From positions 9,144,487 to 9,208,486 of the forward strand of contig NC_054866.1 in the NCBI RefSeq assembly GCF_018320785.1: DNA of 64,000 nucleotides, written 5' to 3'. Each line of letters starts with the position of its first letter. Positions within the stretch are counted from its first letter, which is position 1. This DNA is from Cheilinus undulatus (Eukaryota > Chordata > Actinopteri > Labriformes > Labridae). Under the pieces are notes generated by a model, which was not told the DNA's origin, searched no databases, and saw only the letters and a list, made by a program, of their open reading frames with translations. The position numbers and the translations under genes were made by a program. This document shows, one piece after another, positions 1 through 12,000 of this stretch.

Positions 1-30
1 ATGAGTCTGACCTATTTATTTGCTCTTTAC

Positions 31-90
31 CTTCATTGTGATTGTTGCTGATGTGGACTAAATCTTCTCTGCTCCTGGCGGCCTGCCAGC
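31..90 (-). CDS. Probable further exon of the unnamed gene at the window edge
   Basis: A 60-base open segment lies between ACTGCAG and GAAG|GTAAAG. In the inherited phase it reads WQAARSREDLVHISNNHNE without a stop. The acceptor has a poor polypyrimidine tract, so this exon is less certain than its neighbours. Confidence 0.4.
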
Positions 91-3000
91 CTGCAGTATT
101 ACAGCGTGGGTTATCTGCTGGGAGGGGAGACCAATCACAAACATTGAGGATTTTCAGTCAAAAGTCAGAGTGAATGGAGGTCACATAAATTGTTTTCTAA
201 GTCACAGACAGGCAGCTAGTAGATTAAATCTAAATCACAGACAAGAGGATTTTTTTTGTTGAATGATTTTAGGTTAGTCTATACTGGATCAGTATGATTC
301 AGGTGAAGGCATCTGTGCCAACTAAGGAGATAAAGTTTCTTTATGTATTTTGCAATTATATTATCATTACAATAAAACTCCAAAATCTCTTTCTGCTGTC
401 AAATCTATCTGAAGCTTAACAGCTAAACTGAATGAATGAGAACTGACTGTACTCACCAAGGGTTTCATTATCTGACACAGACTTGGATATGTTCTTTCTG
501 AAAATCAAAGAAAATGAAACGTCATTGAAGGAGGCTTTTCGTTAGAGTTGAAGTAAATGTTCCCTGTTGTCAGAGATGTAGTGGTGCTTGTAGAAGTTGG
601 TGCACTCTTGATTCTTATGCCCTGCATTTTTCAGCAACACATCGAGGACAGATTAAACAGCTGGTGTTAGACTGGTCTTGCAGTCTGGCCCTGGGTATTG
701 ACCTACGGGTGGAGATACCAAGTGAGGGGTTGGTATTACTATAAATGACTCAATGTGATGTCACGTTGGGCATTGACTCTGAACAGACCATCAGAATGAA
801 GACTTTCATTGGGAAGTTAGGCAATTAAAAAAAAAAAAATCATAAGTCATAATTATGGGATAAAAAGTCATAATTATGAGATAAAATGTCATGAGTATGA
901 TATAAAAATTTGAAACTATGAGATAAAAGGTCGTAATTAAAAGAAGAAAAGTCACAATCATGAAATACAAAGCCGAAGTTATGAAAGAAGTCAAAATTAT
1001 GAGATAAAAAGTCATGAGATAAAAAGTCAAAATTATGAGACTGAAAATCTAAATTATTAGATAGAAACCCATTATGAGATAAAAAGTTGAAATCATGATA
1101 TAAAAAGTCATAATTATGAGATAAAAAGTCATTATGAGATAAAAAGTCATAGTTATGAGATACAAAGTTGAAATTATGAGAACAGAGTAGAAATTATGAG
1201 ATAAAATGTCATAAGTATAAATTAAAGAAGTCAAAATTACGTGATAAAAAGTCAAAATTATAAGATAAAAAGTCATAATTTCAACTTTTTATCTTATAGT
1301 TATAACTTTTTAATTCATAGTTTTGACTTATAATCTCATAATTATGACTTAGGATTTTTTTCAAGAACTGCCTTACTTTCTTATTTTTTCTTTTTGAAAT
1401 GCAGAAATGTGCTTCCATACTTTCAGATATAGGAGGACCACAAAAAAAGGACTGGGTTGGTCTAAATTTTATCGCTTGTAAGATACCCCAAAAAGTGTGT
1501 CTTACTATTCCAGTAAATCTTAGACTTCACAAAAAGACACATAACACAGAAAACAAGTGTAAACTCTGATGTCTGATCCAGTCACTCTGTAGAGAGCGGA
1601 TCGTTGGTGCACGCTGTCTGTGTGCAGAGCTGGACACAAGTCCTTTAATCTGTTTATCATTGATTATTGGTAGTGATGTTCCTAGAAGAAGTTCAAATCC
1701 AGTTAAACGCAGATCTTAGGAGTGTTTAATCAGCTAGTCTAAAGCAGTGGTTCTCACCTGGTGGTGCTGCCTTTAGTGGGTCAAAAATGTGACTTAAAAA
1801 AACTGTTGCACAAAGTCTATGATGTATGGAGGCCCTAAGTGGACAAACTTTCAGGTTTTTTTTCCCTTTTCTGCTGGAAAAGTAATGTTTTTCTAAATAT
1901 TTTGACTTCCTTCCTATATAAAGTATATGCCCCCTTAGATGTGTTACCCTTTTGTTGATTTTATAATTATTATTATCAGTCATGGTCAATATAATTTGGC
2001 TTTTTTTTTTATACAAAAAACATCTTTAATGTCAACATGAAAACAGATCTCCGCAAAGTAATGTCAATAGCAGAAATGAGGATCAGCTGAATGCAGTGAA
2101 TGTGTCTTTAGTGACAGTAGTCTAAAGACACCTGTGCCTGGAAGGTTCATTCACTGGTTCATCAGTATCCCTGGCTACCATTACACCATGAAGACAAAAG
2201 AACACTCCGAGCAACTTGGAGAAAAGGTTATTGTTAGTATAAGTCAGGGGGTGGATACAGAAAAAAATCGTCCTCATAAACTGAGGATGGTCTGATCTAG
2301 ACATGCAAGAAGGAGACTAGTGAGAGAGTCCACAAGACACCTGTGACTACTCTGAATGAGTTAAAAGCTTCAGCAGCTGAGATGGGAGAGACTCTGCATA
2401 CAACAGCTGCTGCCCTGGTTCTACACCAGTCAAAGCTTTATGGGAGAATGGCAAAGAGAGAGTCAATGTTGAATAAAACTCAAACTAAGTCTGGTCTGAT
2501 GACACCAAAATGGTGCTTTTGGCCATCAGTCAGGATGGTAGGCAAACACCAAACACTGCACATCACCACAAACACACCATCCCCACTGTGAACCACAATA
2601 GTGGCAGCATCATGCTGTGGAGATGCTTCTAGAAAGTCGGCCCTGGAAGGTTTGTAAAGGTAGAGGGTGAAATGAATCTGGCAAAGAAAATTAGGGAGGA
2701 CAATCTTATTCAGTCTGCAAAAGAACTATGACTTGGGGAAAGAAGTATTTTCTAGCGAGACAATGATCCGAACCATACGGCAAAAACTAAACAGAAATGG
2801 TTAAAGGCAACAAGGAGAATGATCTGGAGTGGCTGAGTCAAAGTCCAGACCTCAGTCTGATAGAGAATTTGTGGCTGGACATAAAAAGAGCTGTTTACAC
2901 ACTCTTTTTGTGCAACCTGACAGAGCTTGAGCAGTTTTGCAAAGAAGAATGGAGTAAAATTGCAGTGTCCAGATGTGAAGTCTGACTGAGACCTGTTCAC

Positions 3001-6000
3001 ACAGTCTCAGTGCTGTGATTGCAGCCAAAGGTGTATCTACTAAATACTGACTTGAAGGGGGTGAATATTTATTCAGTCAATTATTCTACATTACATATCA
3101 TTTTGTACATTTCTGTTTTCCCTTTGACACTAAAGACTTTTTTTTCTGTCAAAAAAGCCCATATATTTTGACCATGATTGATTTATAAAATCAATTAAAG
3201 GGTAAAACATCCAAGGGGATTTGTATAGGCACTGTATATCTCTTTTCATTGGTATAACAAAGGTTGGTTTACCAAAATAATGCAGTAATTTCTTGAGATC
3301 TCTAGCAAACAACCGGACTTTACATGTTATCACCAGTCAGCCAAAGAAAAACTTGGTTTTTCATGCAAAAAATTCAGTCAAAGACGTTCAGATAGACAAC
3401 GTGAACGAAACATGCAGCCTTTGTAGATTTAACATGATCCAAGGGTCTTTATGGATGCAGTGTGATTGGCTTCAATGTTTTGACTTGGGATCTTTTCTGG
3501 TGCAGCAGGAGGGGACAGGCCGTCAGATTTCAACATTAACTTCTGTTAATTTTGAACAGAATCAAGGATAAACTGTTATAGCAGCTTAACTTTTTGTTAA
3601 GGGATTAATAGTTGAGCAGTTCTGCCCACCTCTCTCAGCGTGCATGCATGATGTACTATTCTTGCAGACTGAGACACCATAATGTGAAGCAAAGTTGTTT
3701 TTCTGTCAAAGTAAAGTCAGGGAAGAGAAGGTGTTGTGGGCTTTAAGTAGGTGGGTCTTGAATCCTCTTAATCCATCAAACCCAAAGCCATAAGCTGCCT
3801 TCTGGTGACCAGTCTGCAGTGCCTTGTCTCTCAAAAAGAAAAAAAAAAACCTCAAAACTTACTTAATAATCTAAATGTCTTCTAAATGTATTTTTAAGTT
3901 TAGATGGGCTGTAACTTTCTTTTCTTGTAGCTTTGTATTTTTACTTTAAAAAACGAGAAAAACCCAGAGATAAGACTGAGGAATGCTGCTGAACAGCCTG
4001 TCTGCTCTGCTGCAGAAAGGATTTACAGCATTAACCCTCTGTGGAAATAAACAGGGAGCCTTTCATGCCATATATGGGACAGTCCTTTCACTTGCATGGC
4101 AGATTTTTGCTGCACGCACATCCAATAAAAGAACCACAAAGAAGGCTAAACCGTTGACCAGACACACAGAAGCCTGAATTCCTGACAGGATTAAAATTCA
4201 TACAATTCTACTACTGGCCTGAGTTATGAAAGCAGCAAGCGTGGTGACATCTGAACGTAGGGTGAACTCACCTTCTTTTCTTTTTATTCGAGTTTGTCCC
4301 CTGAGGCATCTCCTACAAGAAAACAGAGCATTTGTTAGCGATGGGTAACAGGGATGAAATGGAAAAAATTCACTCCTCTCTCACATTTAAATGAAATAAA
4401 AGGTCTTTTATACATGTTTAGTTCAGAACAGTAGAGCAAAAAAGCATTTTTGCCACCCTTAAATGTTTCAGATCAACAAACCAAGTTTAATATTAGACAA
4501 AGATAACATGAGTAAATACAAAATGCAGTTATTCAAATAATGACTTCATTTTTGTGGGGAAAAAGCCATCCAATCTTACCTGGCCCTATGTGAAAAAGTA
4601 ACCCCCCCCCCCCCCCCCCTTGTTAAATCATGAGTTAACTGTGATTAACCACAGTTCTTGGAAAGCTGAGTTCAATTTCACTTTCCACACACAGGCCTGA
4701 TCACTGCCAGATTTGTTGAATAAAGAAATTACTAAAATAGAAGCTGTCACACAAAATGAAGTAGGCTACAAGATCTCAGAAAGAAACGCATCATGCCACG
4801 ATCCAAAGAATTCAAGACCAAATGAGAAACAAAGTGACTGAAATCTATCAGTCTGAAAAAGCCATTTCTAAAGCTATGGAACTCCACCAAACCATGGTGA
4901 GAGCCATGATCTACAAATGGAGAAAACTTGGTAGAGAGGGCAGCCTACCAAAATGACTTCAAGAGTGCATCAACGATTCATCCAGGAGCTCACGGAAGAA
5001 CCCAGAATAAAATCTAAAGACCTGCAGGCCTCACTTGATTCATTTAAAGCCAGGGTTCATGATTCACCAATAAGAAAGACACTGGGCAAAAGGGTCAGAG
5101 TTTTGCCACTCTGATTGGCCCATAATGAATGTAACCAACAGGATATTGGTCCAATCATCCTCTGAGAGTCTTTCTAAACTGTGTTGCACAGATGGGAGTG
5201 AAATTTACCCAATGCCATGGAAATGCAAAAAAAATCTATCTGGTGTGTCAGGTTTGTCCAAAAGCCCCCTTCCAGTAAATTTTGTAAAGATGGCATGGAA
5301 GTTGATAATTATTAGCGCCGTGGTCAAAATGCATCAGATGTCCCATGTATTATAACTCTCACCATTGATATAGACCTTCCAGACCCTCGCCATTTCGTGT
5401 TGTCATCCAGAAAAACCGCTGGGCTGCACGATCGGCTGCATGAGCGACTGGAGGATCGGCTGGGGATGGGAGGGGGTGGACCGTCACCGGAGTTCTGCAC
5501 CGCCTCATACAGGCTGTCCATAGATCCCTCCTGATGCCATAGACAGAGAGACAAAAACCGTTAAAGAGTGCTGCAGACACATCTTTTAGCAGACGAGATT
5601 TATGAATGGATTTAATCTGGTTGGATTAGGTCTGATGTGATGAATTACACACCAGCGTACATGTTTGTGTCAGAGTCAGGACATGTCATGTTGTTTAATG
5701 ATTGCTTTGTCCCTTAAAAAAAAACCTCTACAACTACAAGTCAGGCATTTTACTGGATTTTAAAATTTTAATAATTTGTTTTTCATTTGCAATTTTGAAT
5801 TGAACAATAGGACAGAGTAGATGAATCATGCCACCCTTCCCCCGCCTAGTGCTTCATCAAGTCCGGGTCAGTCTGTTGTGGATTTGAGCGTCTGTTGAAT
5901 TCTTGTTAGTTGACTGAAATGTCAGACTTGACATTTTAATGATGTCAGACTTGGTTATAAATATCCTTGCTCACTAAATATTAATCCTTCTTACCCCCAG

Positions 6001-9000
6001 ATGTGCATACATATTTAAAACAAGCCTTTATTTAATTCAACAACTGAAAAAGAACTAAGGGACATCTTGTCAGTTGTGGGTAATTATCAGTTATGGTACA
6101 GGCTCAAGAAAATACATTTCAAGCATAGATCTCACCACAAGGTCTCTAATCTTTTTTATGATCAAGTCAGGCTTTCATTGCTAATTTACCCATGTGATGT
6201 TAAAAACAGCTCTGCATCAACACTGGTTATGAATTTGAGGAGCATTTACAGTTGTGGAGCAGTTGTTTGACAGTGAAAAGAACAGCTAAGAATCTTCCAC
6301 AGTACCTCTGAGGTAGTCCCTTAGGCCCAGTCCACATGTAGGACTGTACAAATGCAAACCCCTTGGATGTTTTACCCTTTAATTGATTTTATAAATCGAT
6401 CATGGTCAATATATTAGGCTTATAATTAGGCTTTTGTGCCAAAAAATACAACAAAACCTCAAAACAAAACAAAAAAAACAAAACAAAACAAAACCTAATG
6501 TCAAAGTAAAAACACATTTCTACATAGTAATGCCAATTAAATAAAATATGTAATTTACATTAGGTAACTTCATAAATAAATGTCAGTGAGAGAGTTGACC
6601 AAAAACTGGATGATTGAGCTCCAGAGATTCTATGTGGAGGTGGAACAAAGTTCCAGAAGTACAACCATCACTGAAGCCCTCCACTGACCCGGGCTCATGG
6701 CAGAGTGCTTAGACAGAAGCCTTTTCTCAGAGTAAAACACATGAAAAGCCCACTTGGAGCTTGCAAAAAAATCCATGTGAAGCCATGTGGGCTTTCATGA
6801 CTCTGTTTACAACTGCTGCCCGGGCTCTTCACCAGATAAAGCTTAATGGGAGAGTGGCAAAGAGAACGCCACTAAGATTAAATCTGGACTAGAGTTTGTT
6901 CAAAAGGCATGTGGGAGACTCTATGGTCAAGTGGAAGGAAGTTCCTTGGTCTGATGAGACCAAAATGGTGCTTTTGGGCCATCAGACAAGACGGTGTTTG
7001 AGACCAAACACTGCACATCACCACAAACACGTGATCCCCACTATGAACCACAATGGTGGCAGCATCATGCTGTGGGGATGCTTCTAGAAAGTCGGCCCTG
7101 CAAGGCTTGAAAAGGTAGAGGTTCAAATGAATATGGAAAAATATATGAAAATACTGGAGGATAATATTGTTCAGTCTGCAAGAGAGTTGAGCTCAGTGGG
7201 CGGGCTCTTGTCTACCATTAGGTTGATCCAAAATTTGATTGAGACAGCGATTTCAATATGGAGGCCGCCATGGATGGCTTTAAAAGCTGTTTGAGTCCGT
7301 CTATTGTAATCAAATGGCTGACGTCAGACAGGTTTTAGCCAATTCTTTTCACAGTCTTTGGGCAGGATGCATTTTAAAGTACTCATTTGGTATTCATACT
7401 TCTGCTAAAAAGACTGATACCAAAAGAGTTTTTTGTAAATACTGATATATCAATACTGTATTATGACTACTCCCACCACTACACGCAGTATGTTGGTATG
7501 GCATGCTCTTTACAGCACATAACAATGTGTGTTCATGTTAACTGGACAAGGCCTTGGTTGGAGATATGAAAAAGGGTTTTTGAGAGAGTTTATAAGTGTC
7601 CTGTAATGCTCAGAAGAACAGAAATTCACTTTTCTGTATCATTCCTTGTGTTTTGAGCATAAAATTAATAAAACCTGAATGTGCAAACCTTAAAAGTTCA
7701 ATGAATCCATGAGCAAGAGACAGCCAACAGTATCTGTATTTATATTAAACAGACAAAAAAATCTACACAAGGATTTGATATGTGTAGAGTTATGATGCTG
7801 CTGCAAAGCTCTTTAAATTTGCTTTACAACCACGGATGTCAGCGAGGATGAAATTTCCTCAGAGCAGATTCCAGCGTGGATTAAAACGTGTTCAACTTCT
7901 TAACTTTTCTTCTAGGAAAGCTTTGCTGTGTCACTTTTTCCCATTTTGACTGGCTGTACGATGTTTGATCTGTGTTGGACTCAGGGTCCTTTAGTTTCAA
8001 TGAAGCAGGGGTCTTTTTGCACACAGCAGACTGGTTTCATAGATCTGCTTTCTTAGATTACAGGTCTGATAATGAAGCCACATACATCTCTTTGTCTCAA
8101 TACTTTTAAAGAAAAAATTAATTTGGGCCAAAGGACAAACCAGTGTGCATTTCTCTTAAACAACCAAAACTGAGTTAGTTTTTGTACAAGACCCCATTGT
8201 AATCCTGTAGCCAGGGGAGCTTAGAGGGTTCAGAAGAAGCCTGCCCCATGGAAAAAGGTCAAGCATTTAGGCTAAGTCTGTTTTTCTTTGTTAAATTAAT
8301 GTGTCACTTTTTAAATGATGATGGTCAGTGGGCCTAAATGAATCCAACAAAATAAAAGCTCTCATCCAAACAAAAGTTCCTATTCTGTTAAAAGCACTTT
8401 TGTGATTGTCCTTCCTCCATTATTGATTGTTGTAATAACTCAGGCATGTGACCCAACATATGGTGCAGCTACACGTCATAAACCGTACAGTACAGCCCTG
8501 CACGGGACTGTCTTCTTTATCCCGCTGGATTTCTGACCCTGCTCCTGCAATCTGTCATCTGCTCACGCCCACACCCACATCATATGTATCTGCATGTGCA
8601 TCAGTTGCACAATCAGGGGTGCATTAAACCCTCTGTGTGGTCTTATAAAATAAAGACTGGTTCAAACTTCTGCGTCAAGTCCACACTGAATCGGTGCCAT
8701 AGTGGCGTACGCCATAGTGTGCGCCTCATACTTGAGCGTATGTGTCTGTGTCACTCTGCAATGCTCCACAGTGCAAATTTTTATTAAGTTCTCGGCCCTG
8801 CTGCCATGATTCCCGAGGCAGAGGATGAGGAATGCTTGGCACTTCTTTTGCCTCTGAGAGATCAGTGAGGATAAACATGGCTGATATTTTCAGATTTCGT
8901 CAAGTAGTTTTGGCTAGTTTTAGTTCTTCCAGATTTATCTCACCCTAGAGTACGCTAAGCCTGTAGACAGTACTCAGGGACTGGCAGTCACCAGTGCAAA

Positions 9001-12000
9001 CCAGCTGACCAATCACAGGGCTGATCAGTGTTGTTTAGACGTGTAGTTACAATTTTGAGAAGGTACACATAGGCTAGGCATGAAGGCCTCTTTGTGGTTC
9101 AGGGCAGTGTTCATTTTGGCAGCTTTTTAAATTTTAGTCTTAGTCCTACAACCCAATTCCCAAAAAAGTTGGGGCGCTGTGAAAAATGTAAGTATAAAAA
9201 CTGAATGCAATTTTTTAACGAATCTCATAGACCCATCCTTTATTCACAATAGAGCAAAAACAACATATCAGATGTTGAAACTGAGACACTTTACGATTTC
9301 AGGAAAACAACAGCTCTGTTTGAATTTGAGTGCAGAAAAAACTCTCCAAAAAGTAGGGACAGGGCTATTTTTACCCTTGTATAGCATCCCCTCTTCTTTT
9401 AACAACAGTCGGTAAACGTCTAGGAAGTGAGGAGAACAGTTGCTGGAGTTTTGGGGGAGGCATGTTGTCCTATTCTTGTCTGATGTAAGAGTCTAGCTGT
9501 TAAATAGTCCTAGATCCCAGATTCTTCATTTTCGGATGCTTCGAATGTTTTCTATTGGTGAAAGGTCTGGACTGCAGGCAGGCCAGTTCACTACCTGGAC
9601 TCTTCCACTGTGACACCACGCTGTATGTGGTTTAGCATTGTCTTGCTGAGATATGCCTTTCCTGCATAGGCCTTCCCTGAATGATATTGTCTGGATGAGA
9701 GCATATGTTGCTCTAAAACATCTATCAGCTTCTCAGAATTGACGGTGACTTTCCAGATCTGAAGATGTCCACGCCGCATGCACTAATGTAACCTCATACC
9801 TCATACATCAGCACACAGGCTTTGAACTGTGTGCTGATGATAAGATGGATGGTCTCTCTCTTTTTCAGTACGCATGACACAGCATCTGTGGTTTCCAAAA
9901 AGAATTTAAAATTTTGATTCATCTGACCACAGAACAGTTTTCCATTTTGCCTCAGTCCATTTTAAATGAGCTTTCGACCAGAGAGAACAGTGCAGTTTCT
10001 GGATCCTATTCACATATGGCTTCTTCTTTGCATGAAACAGCTTCAACTTGCATTTTGTGGATGGCATGGCCAACTGTGTTGACAGACAATAATTTCTGGA
10101 AGTGTGTCTGAGCCCATGCAGTGATTTCCAGTACAGAATCATGCCTGTTTTTAATGCAGGGCCACCTGTAGGCCTGAAAAGCACAAGCATCCAATATTAA
10201 TCTTTGGCATTGTCACTTGTGCACAGAGATGTCTCAAGATTTTTTTTGAATCGATTGATGATATTATGTGCTGTAGATGGTAGGTGAGCCCCGTCCATTT
10301 TTACTTCTAATAGACTTTAACTCTCCAAAATACTTCTTTTATACCCATGTCATTTGTTGAAAAATTCTCCATTAATATTTACTTTTACAGCCTTTTTATG
10401 CGCTGTCCTTACTTTTTTGAGATGTGTTGTTGTCACCGAATTAAAAATGAGCTAAATGAATGAAATAAAGATATATGAGATTTGTAAATCATTCCTTGCA
10501 AGGATTACATAGTTATTTACAAGATGGCGCCCCAAAATTTTTGGAAATAAGGTTAGAATTTAAGATAATTTCAAGTTTAAGTCATATTTTTGTCATTTTT
10601 AACATTTATAGTTTATGTCTTGTTCTTTATCAACAAAACCCAAAACATTTTAGTCCAGTTTTAGTCAATAAAAGTTTTTACATTTTTGTCTAAATCTTCA
10701 CATTAATGCATTATTAATGCTTTAATTGGTTTAAAATACACTCCTGAAATTACTGACTTATCTTATATCGACACTGGGGAAAAATCAGGAATTTTAAATG
10801 TCCAACAGTCCCAAACTAACATATTCATCTAGTTTTAGTCTCCTTGACAATAACTAAACCTTCTTCCATCAGAAAAAAATCTATTTTAGCTAGTCTTGGT
10901 CTAGTCTTCCTAAAAAAAATGTGGTCTATTTCTCATTTGCAGTTTCATTTTCATTCATCAGCACTCTTGCAGTCTCTGTCGGTTACTGTTTTTATCTGTA
11001 AAAATTGTCTCAATGTCAGTCTTGCCTTGCTTTGTCTTAGATTTATAAAAATCAAACATCATTAATTTTACCTTATTTGTTAATTCCTTTATTGCAAAGC
11101 TAAAGCTATCCAACTGAGACCTGCTTGACAGCCTGCAACAATAAAACTGTCTGCTCCTGTGAGTTTTCATTAAAAATACAGCCCTCTTACTCAAAGTTTA
11201 AAATAAAACAAAAGTGCAAAAAGTTGCACTGTTAGAAAACAGAAGCCACCCTCCTGCTGCTAGCTACGGGCCTGCACGGTTCATGTGATATGGACAAAAA
11301 CAACAGAACAATCAGTGCAACCACTGTCTTAACCTCTGTAGACTGTAGCAAGACGTGTGGTAATAATCCTGATTACTAGTCAACATCTGTCCAAAGACAA
11401 TTTTCTGTATTCATGCCCTTGTGCCCGCATGTAGCATGACAGCTGCAGCAGCATCTGAGGGACCATATGTGTGAGTGCTGCATGTGTGAACATGTGCCAC
11501 TGCAGCCGCAAGCTTGTCCTTACTGTTGCTGCTTCCTCTGTTAGCAATGTCTTCTTTTCTTTTTCTTATTGTCTCATAGTAATGAACATGAAAAGAACCA
11601 CATGACCTACAGCACTGAGGTGCACAAGCATGCTACCAGTATGTCTAAGACTTACTCATGTTGTACATGCATAGTAAACACAAGAAAGACATAACAAAAC
11701 AGTGGGTTTAGCTGAAGTGTTTGTACATTTTTAGACATTTAAGATATGAGCAATGCCTCACCAGCAGCTCAGATTAAAGGTTAATGATCTGACATTCAGC
11801 CAGAACATAACAAAGGACTCTTATCAAAGCTATATCTGCATGTGTTGGGAATATGCTGTTTTTAAAGGCTGAGTACCTGTGATAATAATGTTTCGCATAC
11901 TTTTCCACACATACAATCACACTTCTAAACACTTATGTTAGACAGCAATGCTTTACTCACATTAATGAACCATGGTACTTTCAACAGTTGCCTCAGGAAG

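Noticed and set aside
806..1276. Two minus-strand frames rich in Met-Thr-Phe-Tyr-Leu-Ile
   Set aside because: They are direct translations of the AT-rich minisatellite unit and have no coding signal.
800..1345. A CRISPR-like array of short repeats
   Set aside because: The units are contiguous and degenerate with no unique spacers, in clearly vertebrate DNA.
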